Shown in pieces: positions 20,550 to 29,454 of a stretch of 64,000 nucleotides of DNA. Within the stretch, counting starts at the first letter, position 1; each line of letters begins with the position of its first letter. This DNA comes from Streptomyces sp. TP-A0356 (GTDB taxonomy: Bacteria > Actinomycetota > Actinomycetes > Streptomycetales > Streptomycetaceae). The notes beneath the pieces are model-generated. The model was given only the letters and a program-made list of their open reading frames with translations. It was not told the DNA's origin and searched no databases. Both the position numbers and the translations under genes were made by a program. The stretch is taken from the NCBI RefSeq assembly GCF_001417775.1, contig NZ_BBZJ01000013.1, forward strand, positions 186,001 through 250,000, written 5' to 3'.

Positions 20550-21344
20550 ATGGACCGTACGGCGGCGCGTGCCGAACGTAACCGGCGTACCGGACGCACT
20601 CGGCCTGCTCGCGTGGCCGCCGTCGCCGCGGCGCTCGTCGCGACGGCCACCGCGTGCGGAAGCGACGCCGGGCACGACCCGCATCCGGATCACCTCTCCT
20701 TCGCCCTGCACAGCCGTACGCTCACCGTCGTCTCCGACGACTCGGCGCTGGAGATCGTCCCGGCCGATGTGCGCAAGGTCCAGGTCACGCGGTGGTTCAG
20801 GGGGAGCGTCGTGGTCGGCGGGAGTCCCCGGGCGACCTGGGAGGTGAAGGACGACCGGCTCGTCCTGCGGATGAAGTGCTCCGGCCTGGTCGCGGACTGC
20901 TCCGCCAGGCACCGGATCGAGGTGCCGCGCGGGGTCGCCGTCAAGGTGGACGAGAACGACGGAAGCGTGCGGGCGCAGGGCTTCGAGGAGGCGCTGAGCA
21001 TTCGTACGCGCGACGGTTCGGTCCGGGTGACCGACTCCACCGGGCCGCTGACACTGGACAGCGACGACGGGTCGGTCAGCGCGACGGGTGTGGGCTCGCG
21101 ACGCGTGCACGCCACGACGCTGGACGGCTCGGTGCGCCTCGAACTCGCCGTCGTGCCCGACCTCGTGGAGTCCCGCAGCCAGGACGGCTCCGTCTCCATC
21201 GCGCTGCCGCACGACACGTACCGGGTGAGCACCCACTCCCAGGACGGCTCGGTCCACGTGTCCGTCCCCAGGGACGGCACCAGCTCCCATGTGGTCGACG
21301 CACGGACGACGGACGGGTCCGTCACCGTACGGACTGCGGGGTAG
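20550..21344 (+). CDS. DUF4097-type beta-repeat lipoprotein
   Basis: A 264-residue exported lipoprotein: Arg-rich N-terminus, hydrophobic core RVAAVAAALVATATAC with a lipobox-like Cys (about residue 36), then a beta-helical domain. The core repeats DGSV seven times at 15-25-residue intervals (DGSVRAQGF, DGSVRVTDS, DGSVSATG, DGSVRLEL and so on), which is the DUF4097/adhesin-like beta-strand repeat. Such proteins often sit with envelope-stress genes; no enzymatic activity is expected. The ATG at 20550 follows GGGGGAGA. Confidence 0.8.
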   Translation: MDRTAARAERNRRTGRTRPARVAAVAAALVATATACGSDAGHDPHPDHLSFALHSRTLTVVSDDSALEIVPADVRKVQVTRWFRGSVVVGGSPRATWEVKDDRLVLRMKCSGLVADCSARHRIEVPRGVAVKVDENDGSVRAQGFEEALSIRTRDGSVRVTDSTGPLTLDSDDGSVSATGVGSRRVHATTLDGSVRLELAVVPDLVESRSQDGSVSIALPHDTYRVSTHSQDGSVHVSVPRDGTSSHVVDARTTDGSVTVRTAG

Positions 21345-21468
21345 GCCCCCGGTCCGGGCGGGACAGGTGACGGTCACGACGCACCGCGAACCGACCGCCC
21401 CGTGTGTTCGTCCTCAACCGGTGGGAGAATGACACCGGGCAGGGCGGATGACAGCACGGGAGAGGGAT

Positions 21469-23052
21469 GTGACGGCGACACCACCACAGCCGTGCACGCC
21501 GTTTGCGCCATGCGCGCAGCACCGATCGCCGAGCCACCGGCCCGGCCCCGCGAACGCCGCTCCGCCCCCGGCCGAGGCCGGGCGGGACGACCGGCAAGCC
21601 GCTCGAAGCGCGAGCGGCGCCGCCGCGCCGCGGGAGACGGGCGGTGGCACCGTGCCGCGCACGAACGGCCGCCAGGTCACCACCCCCGGCACCCGCCCCC
21701 GCCTGCCCGCACCCCGCCGCACGGGGCGCCCGGCCCCCGTCCGCCACACCCTCGCCCTCCTCGCCCTCCCCCTCGTCGCCGCCCTGGTGCTTCCCGCGGC
21801 GTTCGCCGGAGGCGGGACGCGGCGGTGGTTCGGCGGACGCGCCGAGGGGCAGCGTGCCGAGGCACAGGCCGCCAAGGACGCCGCCGCGGCCGCGTTCTAC
21901 GAGCTCGACACCGCCCAGCGGGATCTGCGGATCTCGATCGAGACCATCGCCGCCGTCGACGACTCCCCCGCCGCCCGCCGTGCGGTCGCCGATTTCGAGG
22001 CGCTCGGGCGGCGCATCGACGAGGTCAGCCACCGGTACATCGACGCCGTCGACGCGCACGACCTCGACCGGGTCGATCTGGAGGCCTCCGTGGCCTCCCG
22101 CGCCCGCGCCGAGCTCACCGCGGCCAAGGATGAACTCGCGCGCGTCAAACAGGAGCTGGATCGTTTCGGCGAGGGGCTCGGGCCGCTGCTCGGCAAGGCC
22201 GAGACCCAGCTCGCCCGGCTCGCCCCCGCCGTGGAGCGCGCCCGCCAGGCCCTGCGCGCCGCCGGTGAGGCCCTGGACACCGTCCGGGGCTCCGGCCTCA
22301 AGGCCGACGACCTGGCCGCCCGTCTGGCCGCCCTCGCCCCCGAGCTGACCAAGCTCAACCAGGGCGCGGGACAGCACGGCGTGCCGGGGACCCTCGAGCG
22401 CGCCGAGCGCGTGGCACGGGAGGCCGAGGCCGTGCGCAGCCAGGCCGAGGGGCTGCCGGAGCGGGCCGCCGAGATCGACCGCCGGCTGGTGTCCCTGCGC
22501 ACCCGGGCGCAGGCGCTCACCACGCGTGCCGGACAGGTCGAGCCCGTGCTGAGCGAGCTGCGGCGGCGGTTCACGGCCGCCTGCTGGCAGGACCTGCAGC
22601 AGGTGCCGGAGCAGGCCCACGAGGCCGTGCGACAGGCCGAGCGGAAGCTGAAGGAGGCGCAGGCGGCGCGGGACGCCCAGCGCTGGCCGGACGCGACCTC
22701 GCTGCTGTCGACCGTGCGGGCGTTGCTCAACACCACGGACGAGGCCGTGTCCGCGGCCGGTGACCGGCTGCGACGGCTCAACGCCGTGCAGAAGGATCCA
22801 CAGCAGGAGGTCGAGCGGACCCGGTTCGCGATCCGCGACGCGCAGCGGCTGGCGATGACGGGGCGTGCGAATCCCGATCCCCGGCACGCCCGCCCGCTCG
22901 ACGAATCCGTCGCCCGTCTCGAACGGGCGATCGCCACGCTGGAGGGCCGCCACCCCGACTACTGGCACTTCCTGACCGAGACCGAAGGCGTGCGGGAGAC
23001 GGTCGCGCGGGTGGTCGCGCGGATCCGGCAGGAGCGGGGAGCCGGTCACTGA
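21469..23052 (+). CDS. Large coiled-coil membrane-anchored protein
   Basis: A 527-residue protein with a Pro/Arg-rich cytoplasmic N-terminus (about 85 residues), one membrane helix (HTLALLALPLVAALVLPAAF) and a long outside region that is almost wholly alpha-helical coiled coil (heptads such as LARVKQELDRFGEGLGPLLG and KAETQLARLAPAVERARQAL). Conserved in Streptomyces as an uncharacterised protein. GTG 21469 follows GGGAGAGGG; ATG 21448 is seven codons earlier. It could be a scaffold or septal-ring-type factor, which is inference only. Confidence 0.75.
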   Translation: MTATPPQPCTPFAPCAQHRSPSHRPGPANAAPPPAEAGRDDRQAARSASGAAAPRETGGGTVPRTNGRQVTTPGTRPRLPAPRRTGRPAPVRHTLALLALPLVAALVLPAAFAGGGTRRWFGGRAEGQRAEAQAAKDAAAAAFYELDTAQRDLRISIETIAAVDDSPAARRAVADFEALGRRIDEVSHRYIDAVDAHDLDRVDLEASVASRARAELTAAKDELARVKQELDRFGEGLGPLLGKAETQLARLAPAVERARQALRAAGEALDTVRGSGLKADDLAARLAALAPELTKLNQGAGQHGVPGTLERAERVAREAEAVRSQAEGLPERAAEIDRRLVSLRTRAQALTTRAGQVEPVLSELRRRFTAACWQDLQQVPEQAHEAVRQAERKLKEAQAARDAQRWPDATSLLSTVRALLNTTDEAVSAAGDRLRRLNAVQKDPQQEVERTRFAIRDAQRLAMTGRANPDPRHARPLDESVARLERAIATLEGRHPDYWHFLTETEGVRETVARVVARIRQERGAGH

Positions 23053-23085
23053 GCCGGCCCCCCGCTCCCGCAGAACACCGGCTCA
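23050..23085. terminator. Bidirectional stem-loop between convergent genes
   Basis: TGAGCCGG (23050-23057) pairs with CCGGCTCA (23078-23085), spanning the gap between the coiled-coil gene and the amidase-domain gene. Confidence 0.5.
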
Positions 23086-24273
23086 GGAGCGGTAGGCGTA
23101 GTACGCGGCGTTCGGGTACGACGCGATGATGCTCGCCACCGACCTGTTGTAGGTGTTGGTGGAGTGGTACGTCACATACGGCACGCCCTGCCGGCTGCGG
23201 TAGGTGACGATCATGGAGTGGTCCTTGGACCCGTCCTTGTTGAAGTCCATCTGCAGCACGTCACCGACGTCCAGCTGGTAGACGTTGGCCAGGCTGGTGA
23301 CCCGCTTCGAGGACAGGGCGAACCAGGAGAACTCGTTGACGCCGACGAACGAGTCCGACTGGATGCTGGAGTTGCCGAACCACTTGTGGAAGTCGTTCGT
23401 GTAGCCGGGGACGTGCTTCCAGCCGCCCGCCTTCAGCGCCTGGCTGACGAAGTTGGTGCAGTCGCCGCCGTCGGTCTCCCCGTTGTAGTTCGGGTAGTCC
23501 GGGTTGTAGTGGTTCCAGTACTTGGCCGCGTAGGCCGCCATGGCCTTGTAGTCGTAGCCGGTGGCGGAGAAGTTCTTCGGCTTGGCCGGCGCGGGCCACG
23601 TGGTGGCCGAGCGGGCCGCCTCGGGCGGGCCGTCGTCGGCGGCGGTGCGCGGTGCGGCGACGGCCGGCTTGGCCACCTGGTTCACCGCGAGGTAGCCGTC
23701 GTCGGTGTCGCGGATGCCTGTCAGCTGCCAGTTGCCCTGCTGATCGGCCTTGAACGTCAGCTCGTGGTGGGCCTGGAAGCCGGTGGTCCTCGGTTCCGTG
23801 CCCTTGACCTTCTCGTACGTCAGGGTCGTGGTCTCGGTGACGTCGACCGTGGCGCGCCGGCCCTTCACCTGCGTGGCGTCCAGCGTGACGCCGGTGGTGG
23901 CCGCGCTGTACTTCTCACCCAGCTTGGCGAGGCGGGACTTGCGCCCGCTCAGCTCGGACAGCGCGGCACCCTCCTGGCGCGACTGCGTGCCCGAAAGGCG
24001 CACCTTGCCGGAGAAGCCGGACGTCAGCTGGTGCCGCCCCTTCTTCTGCCCGCTCTTGGCGTCGTCCACCAGGGCGTTGGTGCGGTCGCTGAAGACCGCG
24101 TCGGCCAGCCGCTGGAAAGTGGCCTTGGTGGCCGGGTCCACCGTCGGGTCGTCGGTGACCGCCGCGCCCGCGCTCCAGTTGGGCAGCAGCACCGCGCCGG
24201 CCACGACCGAGGCGGCCGCTGCCGTGACTATGCTCGCGCGACGCCGCTTACGGCTCAACTTTCTTGATTTCAA
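23083..24273 (-). CDS. Secreted amidase-domain protein (Amidase_6, PF12671-like)
   Basis: A 396-residue exported protein. The signal peptide is KSRKLSRKRRRASIVTAAAA with a cleavage region near AGAA. The C-terminal half is a putative amidase/NlpC-P60-like domain: YDYKAMAAYAAKYWNHYNP, then DGGDCTNFVSQALKAGGW with the catalytic Cys, and KDHSMIVTY with the His. It likely cleaves amide bonds in cell-wall or peptide substrates outside the cell. The start is TTG 24273 with AGGGGAA upstream, which fits the family N-terminus; no better codon exists. Confidence 0.85.
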   Translation of the reverse strand: MKSRKLSRKRRRASIVTAAAASVVAGAVLLPNWSAGAAVTDDPTVDPATKATFQRLADAVFSDRTNALVDDAKSGQKKGRHQLTSGFSGKVRLSGTQSRQEGAALSELSGRKSRLAKLGEKYSAATTGVTLDATQVKGRRATVDVTETTTLTYEKVKGTEPRTTGFQAHHELTFKADQQGNWQLTGIRDTDDGYLAVNQVAKPAVAAPRTAADDGPPEAARSATTWPAPAKPKNFSATGYDYKAMAAYAAKYWNHYNPDYPNYNGETDGGDCTNFVSQALKAGGWKHVPGYTNDFHKWFGNSSIQSDSFVGVNEFSWFALSSKRVTSLANVYQLDVGDVLQMDFNKDGSKDHSMIVTYRSRQGVPYVTYHSTNTYNRSVASIIASYPNAAYYAYRS

Positions 24274-24392
24274 TGCTTTTCCCCTCTACGCCGGTACTCC
24301 GATACCGGGGGTACGGCATCTTCGCACGGCATGTGTGGCTCCTGTGAAGGGGGTTGCCACAAGAGGCATGGGCCAAGGTCAGCGGGCGGTCG

Positions 24393-25688
24393 TCACTGCA
24401 CCACGGTGGACCAGTCGGGCGACTGCGCCGGATCCAGGGAGCGCAGCCGGGCGAGGGTCTCGGGCTTCTGCACGTCGAGCCAGTCCGCGAGTTCCTTGAA
24501 GGACACGCACTTGACACCCTTCTTCGTGCACACATTCTTCACTATCTGATCGATGGCCTTCATATAGATGCCACCGTTCCAGTCTTCGAAGTGGTTGCCG
24601 ATGAACAGGGGCGCCCGGCTGCCGTAATACACGCGATTGAATCCGGCCATGTAGGAGTCGACGGTCTGCTGCTTCCACAGGGGGTACTTCGCCGGGTCTC
24701 CGTGGGTCTCACCGCCCGACTGGTTGTAGAGGAAGTTGAAGTCCATCGACAGGCCCTGGAACTTGCCGCCCTCGTACGGGAGCATCTGCAGCGGGAAGTC
24801 CCAGATGCCGTTCTTCTTGGCCGGCCATATCTGGAAGTCGCCCGCCGAGCTGGCGTCGTAGCGCCAGCCGTAGCTGGCGATGGCCTTCAGCAGGTTCTTC
24901 TGGCCCTCCAGGCAGGGCGCGCGCCCACCGGTGACCTCCTTCTTGAAGTCGAAGGGCAGCGGGGCGACGTCCTTGTAGCCGGTGTTGGTCTTCCAGTTCC
25001 CCACGAAGGAGTAGAACTGGTCGATCTCGCTCTTCCACTCGTCGACGCTCCAGTCGCCGCCGCCCTTCGCGCCGCAGAAGTGTCCGTTGAAGTGGGTGCC
25101 TATCTCGTTGCCCTCGTCGTACGCCTTGCGGAGTTGCTCCAGCGTGTCGCGGATGTGCTCGTCGGTGGCGAAGTCGATCGCCGCGGCGCCCACCGGATGC
25201 TGCGGCGGATGGTAGAGGTCCCTCTTGCTCTTGGGCAGCAGATAGATGCCCGTGAGGAAGAACGTCATATGGGCGTCGTACTCCCGGGCCAACTCCCGGT
25301 AGTGCGAGAAGAGCAGGTCGGAGCCCTGCAGCGCCCCGTCCCAGGAGAAGACGACGAACTGGGGCGGCTTCTCGCCCCGTTTGAGCGGCTGAGGCTTCAA
25401 CTCGCCCTTCTGGGGGCCGGTGTACGAGGTGGAGCCATCGCCGATGATCTTCGTCCTGCCGTCCCACTTTGGCTCCGCGGTCGGCTTGGTGGAGGTCTTG
25501 CCGTCACCCTTGCCGGCGTCGGCGGACGCGGTCGGTGCCGTGTTGGCCGGACGGGTCAGCGCCAGGAAGGTCGCTGTCACGGACGCGACGACAAGGAGGG
25601 CCGCCAGGGTCACGAACCCGGGGCGGCTGCTCAGCAGGGCAGTGCGGGGAGAGCGGGCGCGGCGGCGGCGGCCGGTTCGCGTTGTCAT
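24393..25688 (-). CDS. Secreted polysaccharide deacetylase-like protein
   Basis: A 431-residue exported or membrane-anchored protein (helix about 25-45 after RRRRARSPRT). The main domain resembles NodB-type deacetylases: FVVFSWDGALQGSD at the position of TFDDG (only one Asp kept), metal His pair in GTHFNGHFCG, and HMTFFLTGIYLLP. Because TFDDG is altered, catalysis is less certain than in true deacetylases. It is conserved in Streptomyces. It lies 57 bp after the transglycosylase gene and 119 bp before the amidase gene on the same strand, suggesting a wall-remodelling group. Confidence 0.8.
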   Translation of the reverse strand: MTTRTGRRRRARSPRTALLSSRPGFVTLAALLVVASVTATFLALTRPANTAPTASADAGKGDGKTSTKPTAEPKWDGRTKIIGDGSTSYTGPQKGELKPQPLKRGEKPPQFVVFSWDGALQGSDLLFSHYRELAREYDAHMTFFLTGIYLLPKSKRDLYHPPQHPVGAAAIDFATDEHIRDTLEQLRKAYDEGNEIGTHFNGHFCGAKGGGDWSVDEWKSEIDQFYSFVGNWKTNTGYKDVAPLPFDFKKEVTGGRAPCLEGQKNLLKAIASYGWRYDASSAGDFQIWPAKKNGIWDFPLQMLPYEGGKFQGLSMDFNFLYNQSGGETHGDPAKYPLWKQQTVDSYMAGFNRVYYGSRAPLFIGNHFEDWNGGIYMKAIDQIVKNVCTKKGVKCVSFKELADWLDVQKPETLARLRSLDPAQSPDWSTVVQ

Positions 25689-25745
25689 GGGCGGCTCGTT
25701 CTGCAGGAGGCGGGTGGGGGGTGAGCGGTGTCCGGGTCACCGGCG

Positions 25746-28079
25746 TCAGCCGAGCGGACTCATGGCCGTCGACCAGATGCCGTAGGGGACGCCGTCCGCC
25801 GGGGTGCCGGCGAGTCCCTTGAGCGGCAGTGGTTCGAGGCTCTTGGTCAGGTCCATGTGGTAGACGACGACCGCGGTCGACACGGACGTGGCCGTGCCCA
25901 CGTACCAGGCGGCGGTGTCGTCCTGTGTCGTACCGGCCTTCCCGGCCACCTGCGCCGTGGCGGAGGCCGCGTTGGGGTGGGCGGTGTGGAAGGACTCCGT
26001 GAGAGCCTCGGTGACCTGGCGGGCCACCGTGGAGGCGATCGCCCGCTGGGGTGTGGGCGTCTCCATGGCGACCGTGGAGCCGTTGCGGGTGACGCGCCGC
26101 ACCGAGTACGGCTCGGTGTGCGTTCCGTCGGCTGCGAAGGTGGCGTATCCGCTCGCCATACGGATCGCGCTGGGCGTGGAGTTGCCCAGGGACAGCGTGG
26201 GCACCTGCGGCCCCATGCTGGAGGAGAGCAGCCCCGCCGCCTCGGCCGTCTCGCGCACCGTGGTCAGGCCGGTGTCCATGCCCAGCTGCATGAACGGCGT
26301 GTTCACGGACTGGGCGAGCGCCCGGCGCAGGGTGATGTGCCCATAGGATCTGTTGCCGTCGTTGTGGGCGGCGACCTTCTTGCCGCTGCGGTCCCAGTAG
26401 GGCCCCTCGGGTGTGGTCACGGGGACGCCGTCGTCGCCGTTGTAGACCGACTCGGGGGTCACCGGGGTGGCGGGTCCGCCGCGGGTCTTGTGGACGCCGT
26501 GCTCCAGACCGGCGGCGTAGACGAACGGCAGGAACGCCGAACCGGCCGGGACACTGGCCGAGTTGGACTCGTTGTAGCCCTGCGTACGGTGGTCGGGGCC
26601 GCCGTAGACGGCGAGGATCCGGCCGTCGGTGGTCACCGAGGCGGCACCGTAGTGCGCGGTCTTCGCCATACCGGGGTGGTCCTTCGCCGCCTGCTTGCGG
26701 GCCTTCGTCACGGCGTCGGTGAGCGCGGTCTCCCGCTTGCGGTCGAAGGTCGTGTAGATCTGGTAACCGCCCAGGTCGAACTGCTTGTCCGAGATGTGCC
26801 CGGCCTTCTTGGCGTACTGCGCCGCCAGTTCCACCAGGTAGTCGCTCTGCTCACCGGTGTCGTAGAGCGGGTTCTGCTTGAGCGGCTCGGGGAACGTCCG
26901 GTACTTCGCGCGCTCGGCCTTCGACAGCTTGCCGATCTTGACCATCCGGTCGAGGATCCAGGTCCAGCGCTCCACGGCCCGATGGCGGTTGGCCGGGTTG
27001 AGCGTCGGATCGTAGAGACCGGCGCCCTTCAGCAGGGAGGCGAGGAACGCGGCCTGGCTGACGTCGAGCCGGCCGACGTCCTTGCCGTAGTAGGCCTGGG
27101 CCGCGCGCTGGATGCCGTAGGTGCCACGGCCGAACCAGCTGGTGTTGAGGTATCCCTCGAGGATCTCGTCCTTGCTCATGCGGTTGTCGAGCTTGAGGGC
27201 GATCATCGCCTCGGTGAACTTGCGGCTCACGGTCTGGTTCTGCGACAGGTAGACGTTCTTGACGTACTGCTGGGTGATGGTCGAGCCGCCCTGGGTGTTC
27301 CCCTTGCCGATCGTGCTCCACAGGGCGCGGCTGATTCCTTTGACGGAGATGCCCGGGTCGGAGTAGAAGCTCTCGTTCTCCGCCGCCAGCACCGCCCAGC
27401 GGACGTCCTCGGGTATGTCCTTCAGCGGCATCGCCTGTCGCTGCACCCAGCCGGTACGGGCCATGGGCGTGCCGTCGGACCAGAAGTAGACGTTGTCCTG
27501 CTGGGTGGCGTACGAGTTCAGGTTCTCCGGTATGTCCGTGGCGGCGTAGGCGACGACCAGGAACGCACCGCTGAGACCCAGTGACGCCAGCACGCCCCCC
27601 ACCCACTGGCGCCAGGAGGGCATCCAGCGCCGCCAGCCGGTGCGGCCCGGGCGGGGATACACCGGTTTGAGCTTGCGGGCGTAGGGCGCGACCTTCTGGG
27701 CGTACGGCGCGAGCCTGCGGGCATACGGAGTCAGGTACGCGGTGGCACGAGTGACGGCCGAGGGCGGTGCGGCCTTCTTGCGGCTGCCGCGTCGGCCGGA
27801 GGCCTCCGGCCGGAACACCCGCAGTTGCATGGTGGCGTCCGGCTTCGGCTGCTCGGCGCCGTCCGGCTTCGGCTGCTCGGCACCGTCCGGCTCCGGGGGC
27901 GCCACGGTCTTCAACTGCATGGTGATGTCAGGAGGCAGGGGGACCCCGGCCTTCAACTGCATCGTGACGTCCGGATCGAAGGGCGCCCCGGCCGGGGCCT
28001 CCCCTTCCCCACGGCGATGCCCGGACTGCTTCGGCGCCGTCCGGCGGCGGTTCGGACGGCCGCCGTTCTCGCTAGCCAC
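25746..28079 (-). CDS. Class A penicillin-binding protein with altered SxxK motif
   Basis: A 777-residue bitopic protein. The N-terminus carries short MQLK repeats and basic Tyr-Ala-Arg motifs, then a membrane helix (GVLASLGLSGAFLVVAYAAT). The GT51 transglycosylase domain has AAENESFYSDPGI, GGSTITQQYVKN and GYLNTSWFGRGTYGI. In the transpeptidase domain the SxN (SVN) and KTG (KAGT) motifs are kept, but the catalytic motif reads Ser514-Ala-Phe-Leu517 instead of SxxK. So glycan polymerisation seems intact, while D,D-transpeptidation may be lost. GTG 28079 follows GGAG. Confidence 0.9.
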   Translation of the reverse strand: MASENGGRPNRRRTAPKQSGHRRGEGEAPAGAPFDPDVTMQLKAGVPLPPDITMQLKTVAPPEPDGAEQPKPDGAEQPKPDATMQLRVFRPEASGRRGSRKKAAPPSAVTRATAYLTPYARRLAPYAQKVAPYARKLKPVYPRPGRTGWRRWMPSWRQWVGGVLASLGLSGAFLVVAYAATDIPENLNSYATQQDNVYFWSDGTPMARTGWVQRQAMPLKDIPEDVRWAVLAAENESFYSDPGISVKGISRALWSTIGKGNTQGGSTITQQYVKNVYLSQNQTVSRKFTEAMIALKLDNRMSKDEILEGYLNTSWFGRGTYGIQRAAQAYYGKDVGRLDVSQAAFLASLLKGAGLYDPTLNPANRHRAVERWTWILDRMVKIGKLSKAERAKYRTFPEPLKQNPLYDTGEQSDYLVELAAQYAKKAGHISDKQFDLGGYQIYTTFDRKRETALTDAVTKARKQAAKDHPGMAKTAHYGAASVTTDGRILAVYGGPDHRTQGYNESNSASVPAGSAFLPFVYAAGLEHGVHKTRGGPATPVTPESVYNGDDGVPVTTPEGPYWDRSGKKVAAHNDGNRSYGHITLRRALAQSVNTPFMQLGMDTGLTTVRETAEAAGLLSSSMGPQVPTLSLGNSTPSAIRMASGYATFAADGTHTEPYSVRRVTRNGSTVAMETPTPQRAIASTVARQVTEALTESFHTAHPNAASATAQVAGKAGTTQDDTAAWYVGTATSVSTAVVVYHMDLTKSLEPLPLKGLAGTPADGVPYGIWSTAMSPLG

Positions 28080-28415
28080 GAGGGGCTCCGGCGTGCCTGC
28101 GGCCGCAGCGAGGCCGCCCCTCTATTCGCTGCCGTGCCTCGGTCACCACTGCGTCTCCCTCCGCACTCGGTGTTGCGCGCGCGGGTAGATGCAGCTGCCA
28201 CGTATGCGGCTGCGAGCCCCCCTCACGACGTTGCGGCGTTTCGCGGCTCCTATAAATTATCAGCGGCCCATGTGACTTACTGGGTCAGGAGGGGCATCGA
28301 AGTGGCCAAGTCGCGGATATTGAGGAGACCTTAAGGAGATGCGGGGGTCGCCGAGTAGTGGCGCGAGTCCCTCGGAGTCCTGGGATCGCCGGCGGTCGCC
28401 CGTTAATCTGTGCGT
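28080..28415. other. Divergent intergenic region, no gene
   Basis: 336 bp between the PBP gene and the FmdB-like gene. It contains an AT-rich patch (TATAAATTAT at 28250-28259), striking in this GC-rich DNA and a likely promoter or protein-binding area, and two AGGAG-like runs with no ORF of note. No repeat or RNA gene is seen. Confidence 0.4.
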
Positions 28416-28640
28416 ATGCCTCGCTATGAGTACCGCTGCCGTACCTGCGGCGACACCTTCGAACTGAACCGTCCCATGGCGGAGTCCTCCGCCCCCGCGT
28501 CCTGCCCGTCGGGCCACGACGACACGGTGAAGCTCCTGTCGACGGTCGCGGTGGGCGGCACGGCGTCCGCCCCGGCGCCGAGCCCCCGGGCGGGCGGCGG
28601 CGGAGGGGGCGGGTGCTGCGGCGGGGGCTGCTGCGGATGA
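28416..28640 (+). CDS. FmdB-family zinc ribbon protein
   Basis: A 74-residue protein starting MPRYEYRCRTCGDTFELNRP. The first CxxC is conserved, while the second pair is reduced to a single Cys in ASCPSGHDD. The tail is Gly-rich with CCGGGCC. FmdB-type zinc ribbons are small putative regulatory proteins of unknown target. The start ATG has little leader sign and may be leaderless. It ends two bases before the convergent HAD gene. Confidence 0.85.
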   Translation: MPRYEYRCRTCGDTFELNRPMAESSAPASCPSGHDDTVKLLSTVAVGGTASAPAPSPRAGGGGGGGCCGGGCCG

Positions 28641-28641
28641 A

Positions 28642-29454
28642 CTACGCCTCCCGCGCCGCCTCCAGGAACTCCCGCAGGATCCGTTCGCCGGCCATCACGC
28701 CCCGCTCCGGCAGTGCGCTGATCCCCGGGGCCGTCCACTCGGTGTCGGCCAGTTCGCCGTGCCCCGGGCGCCAGCCGCGGTCCGCGGCGAGCAGCAGGTC
28801 CGCGTCCAGCAGGGAGTCCCCGGCGGCCAGGGTGAGCGCGGCGCCGGTGCGCCGGGCGATCTCGCGCACGGCCGCGCTCTTGGTGAGCGGCTGCGGCACG
28901 GCGTAGATCTTGCGGCCCTGCAGCGACACCGTCCAGCCGCGGCTCTCCGCCCAGGCGCCCAGTTCCTTCACCCACTCCTCGGGCAGCAGCTCGCGCTCGA
29001 CCACGAGATACGCGAAGAGGTCATCGGCGACCCGGTGCTTGCGCACCCACGCCGGGTCCGCGGTGGCGGCCAGGTGCTCCCGCACCTCGGCCAGCGGCGC
29101 GCATTCGTCCGCCAGCCGCGCGAGCACCCCCGCGTGCCAGTCGGCGTCGGGGACGCCGTCGACGAGCAGATGGCCGCCGTTGGCGCAGATCGCGTACGCC
29201 GGGGCGGGGCCCGGCAGGTTGATGCGCTGGTACTGCTTGCGGGTGCGGGTCGTGGTCGGCACGAACACCGCCCGGTCGCCGAGGTCGGTGAGCAGCGCGG
29301 CCGCGGTCTCGGTCATATAGGACAGGGGCCTGCTCTCGTGGACCTCGACGCACAGCAGCCGGGGCGCCCGCGCGTCCGGCATGGTCAGGGCGAGCGCCGC
29401 GGCCGAGTAGATGAGCGTGCGGTCGAGGTCGCTGGCGATCAGCACGGGGTTCAT
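28642..29454 (-). CDS. HAD-family phosphatase of the ter biosynthetic operon
   Basis: A 270-residue HAD protein of the Cof/mannosyl-phosphoglycerate-phosphatase type: motif I SDLDRTLIYS (Asp9, Asp11), motif II FVPTTTRT, and motif IV AAGDSLLDADLL. It is the third gene of an operon with a lyase and a double phosphoribosyltransferase. Its ATG overlaps the PRTase stop (ATGA), so translation is coupled. HAD, PRTase and HpcH-like genes together are the biosynthetic module described for Ter stress systems (Anantharaman, Iyer and Aravind), predicted to make a nucleoside-like or ribosylated metabolite. The exact reaction is unknown. Confidence 0.88.
   Translation of the reverse strand: MNPVLIASDLDRTLIYSAAALALTMPDARAPRLLCVEVHESRPLSYMTETAAALLTDLGDRAVFVPTTTRTRKQYQRINLPGPAPAYAICANGGHLLVDGVPDADWHAGVLARLADECAPLAEVREHLAATADPAWVRKHRVADDLFAYLVVERELLPEEWVKELGAWAESRGWTVSLQGRKIYAVPQPLTKSAAVREIARRTGAALTLAAGDSLLDADLLLAADRGWRPGHGELADTEWTAPGISALPERGVMAGERILREFLEAAREA

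Noticed and set aside
25728..27584. 618-residue plus-strand frame
   Set aside because: Antisense shadow of the PBP gene, which has clear domains.
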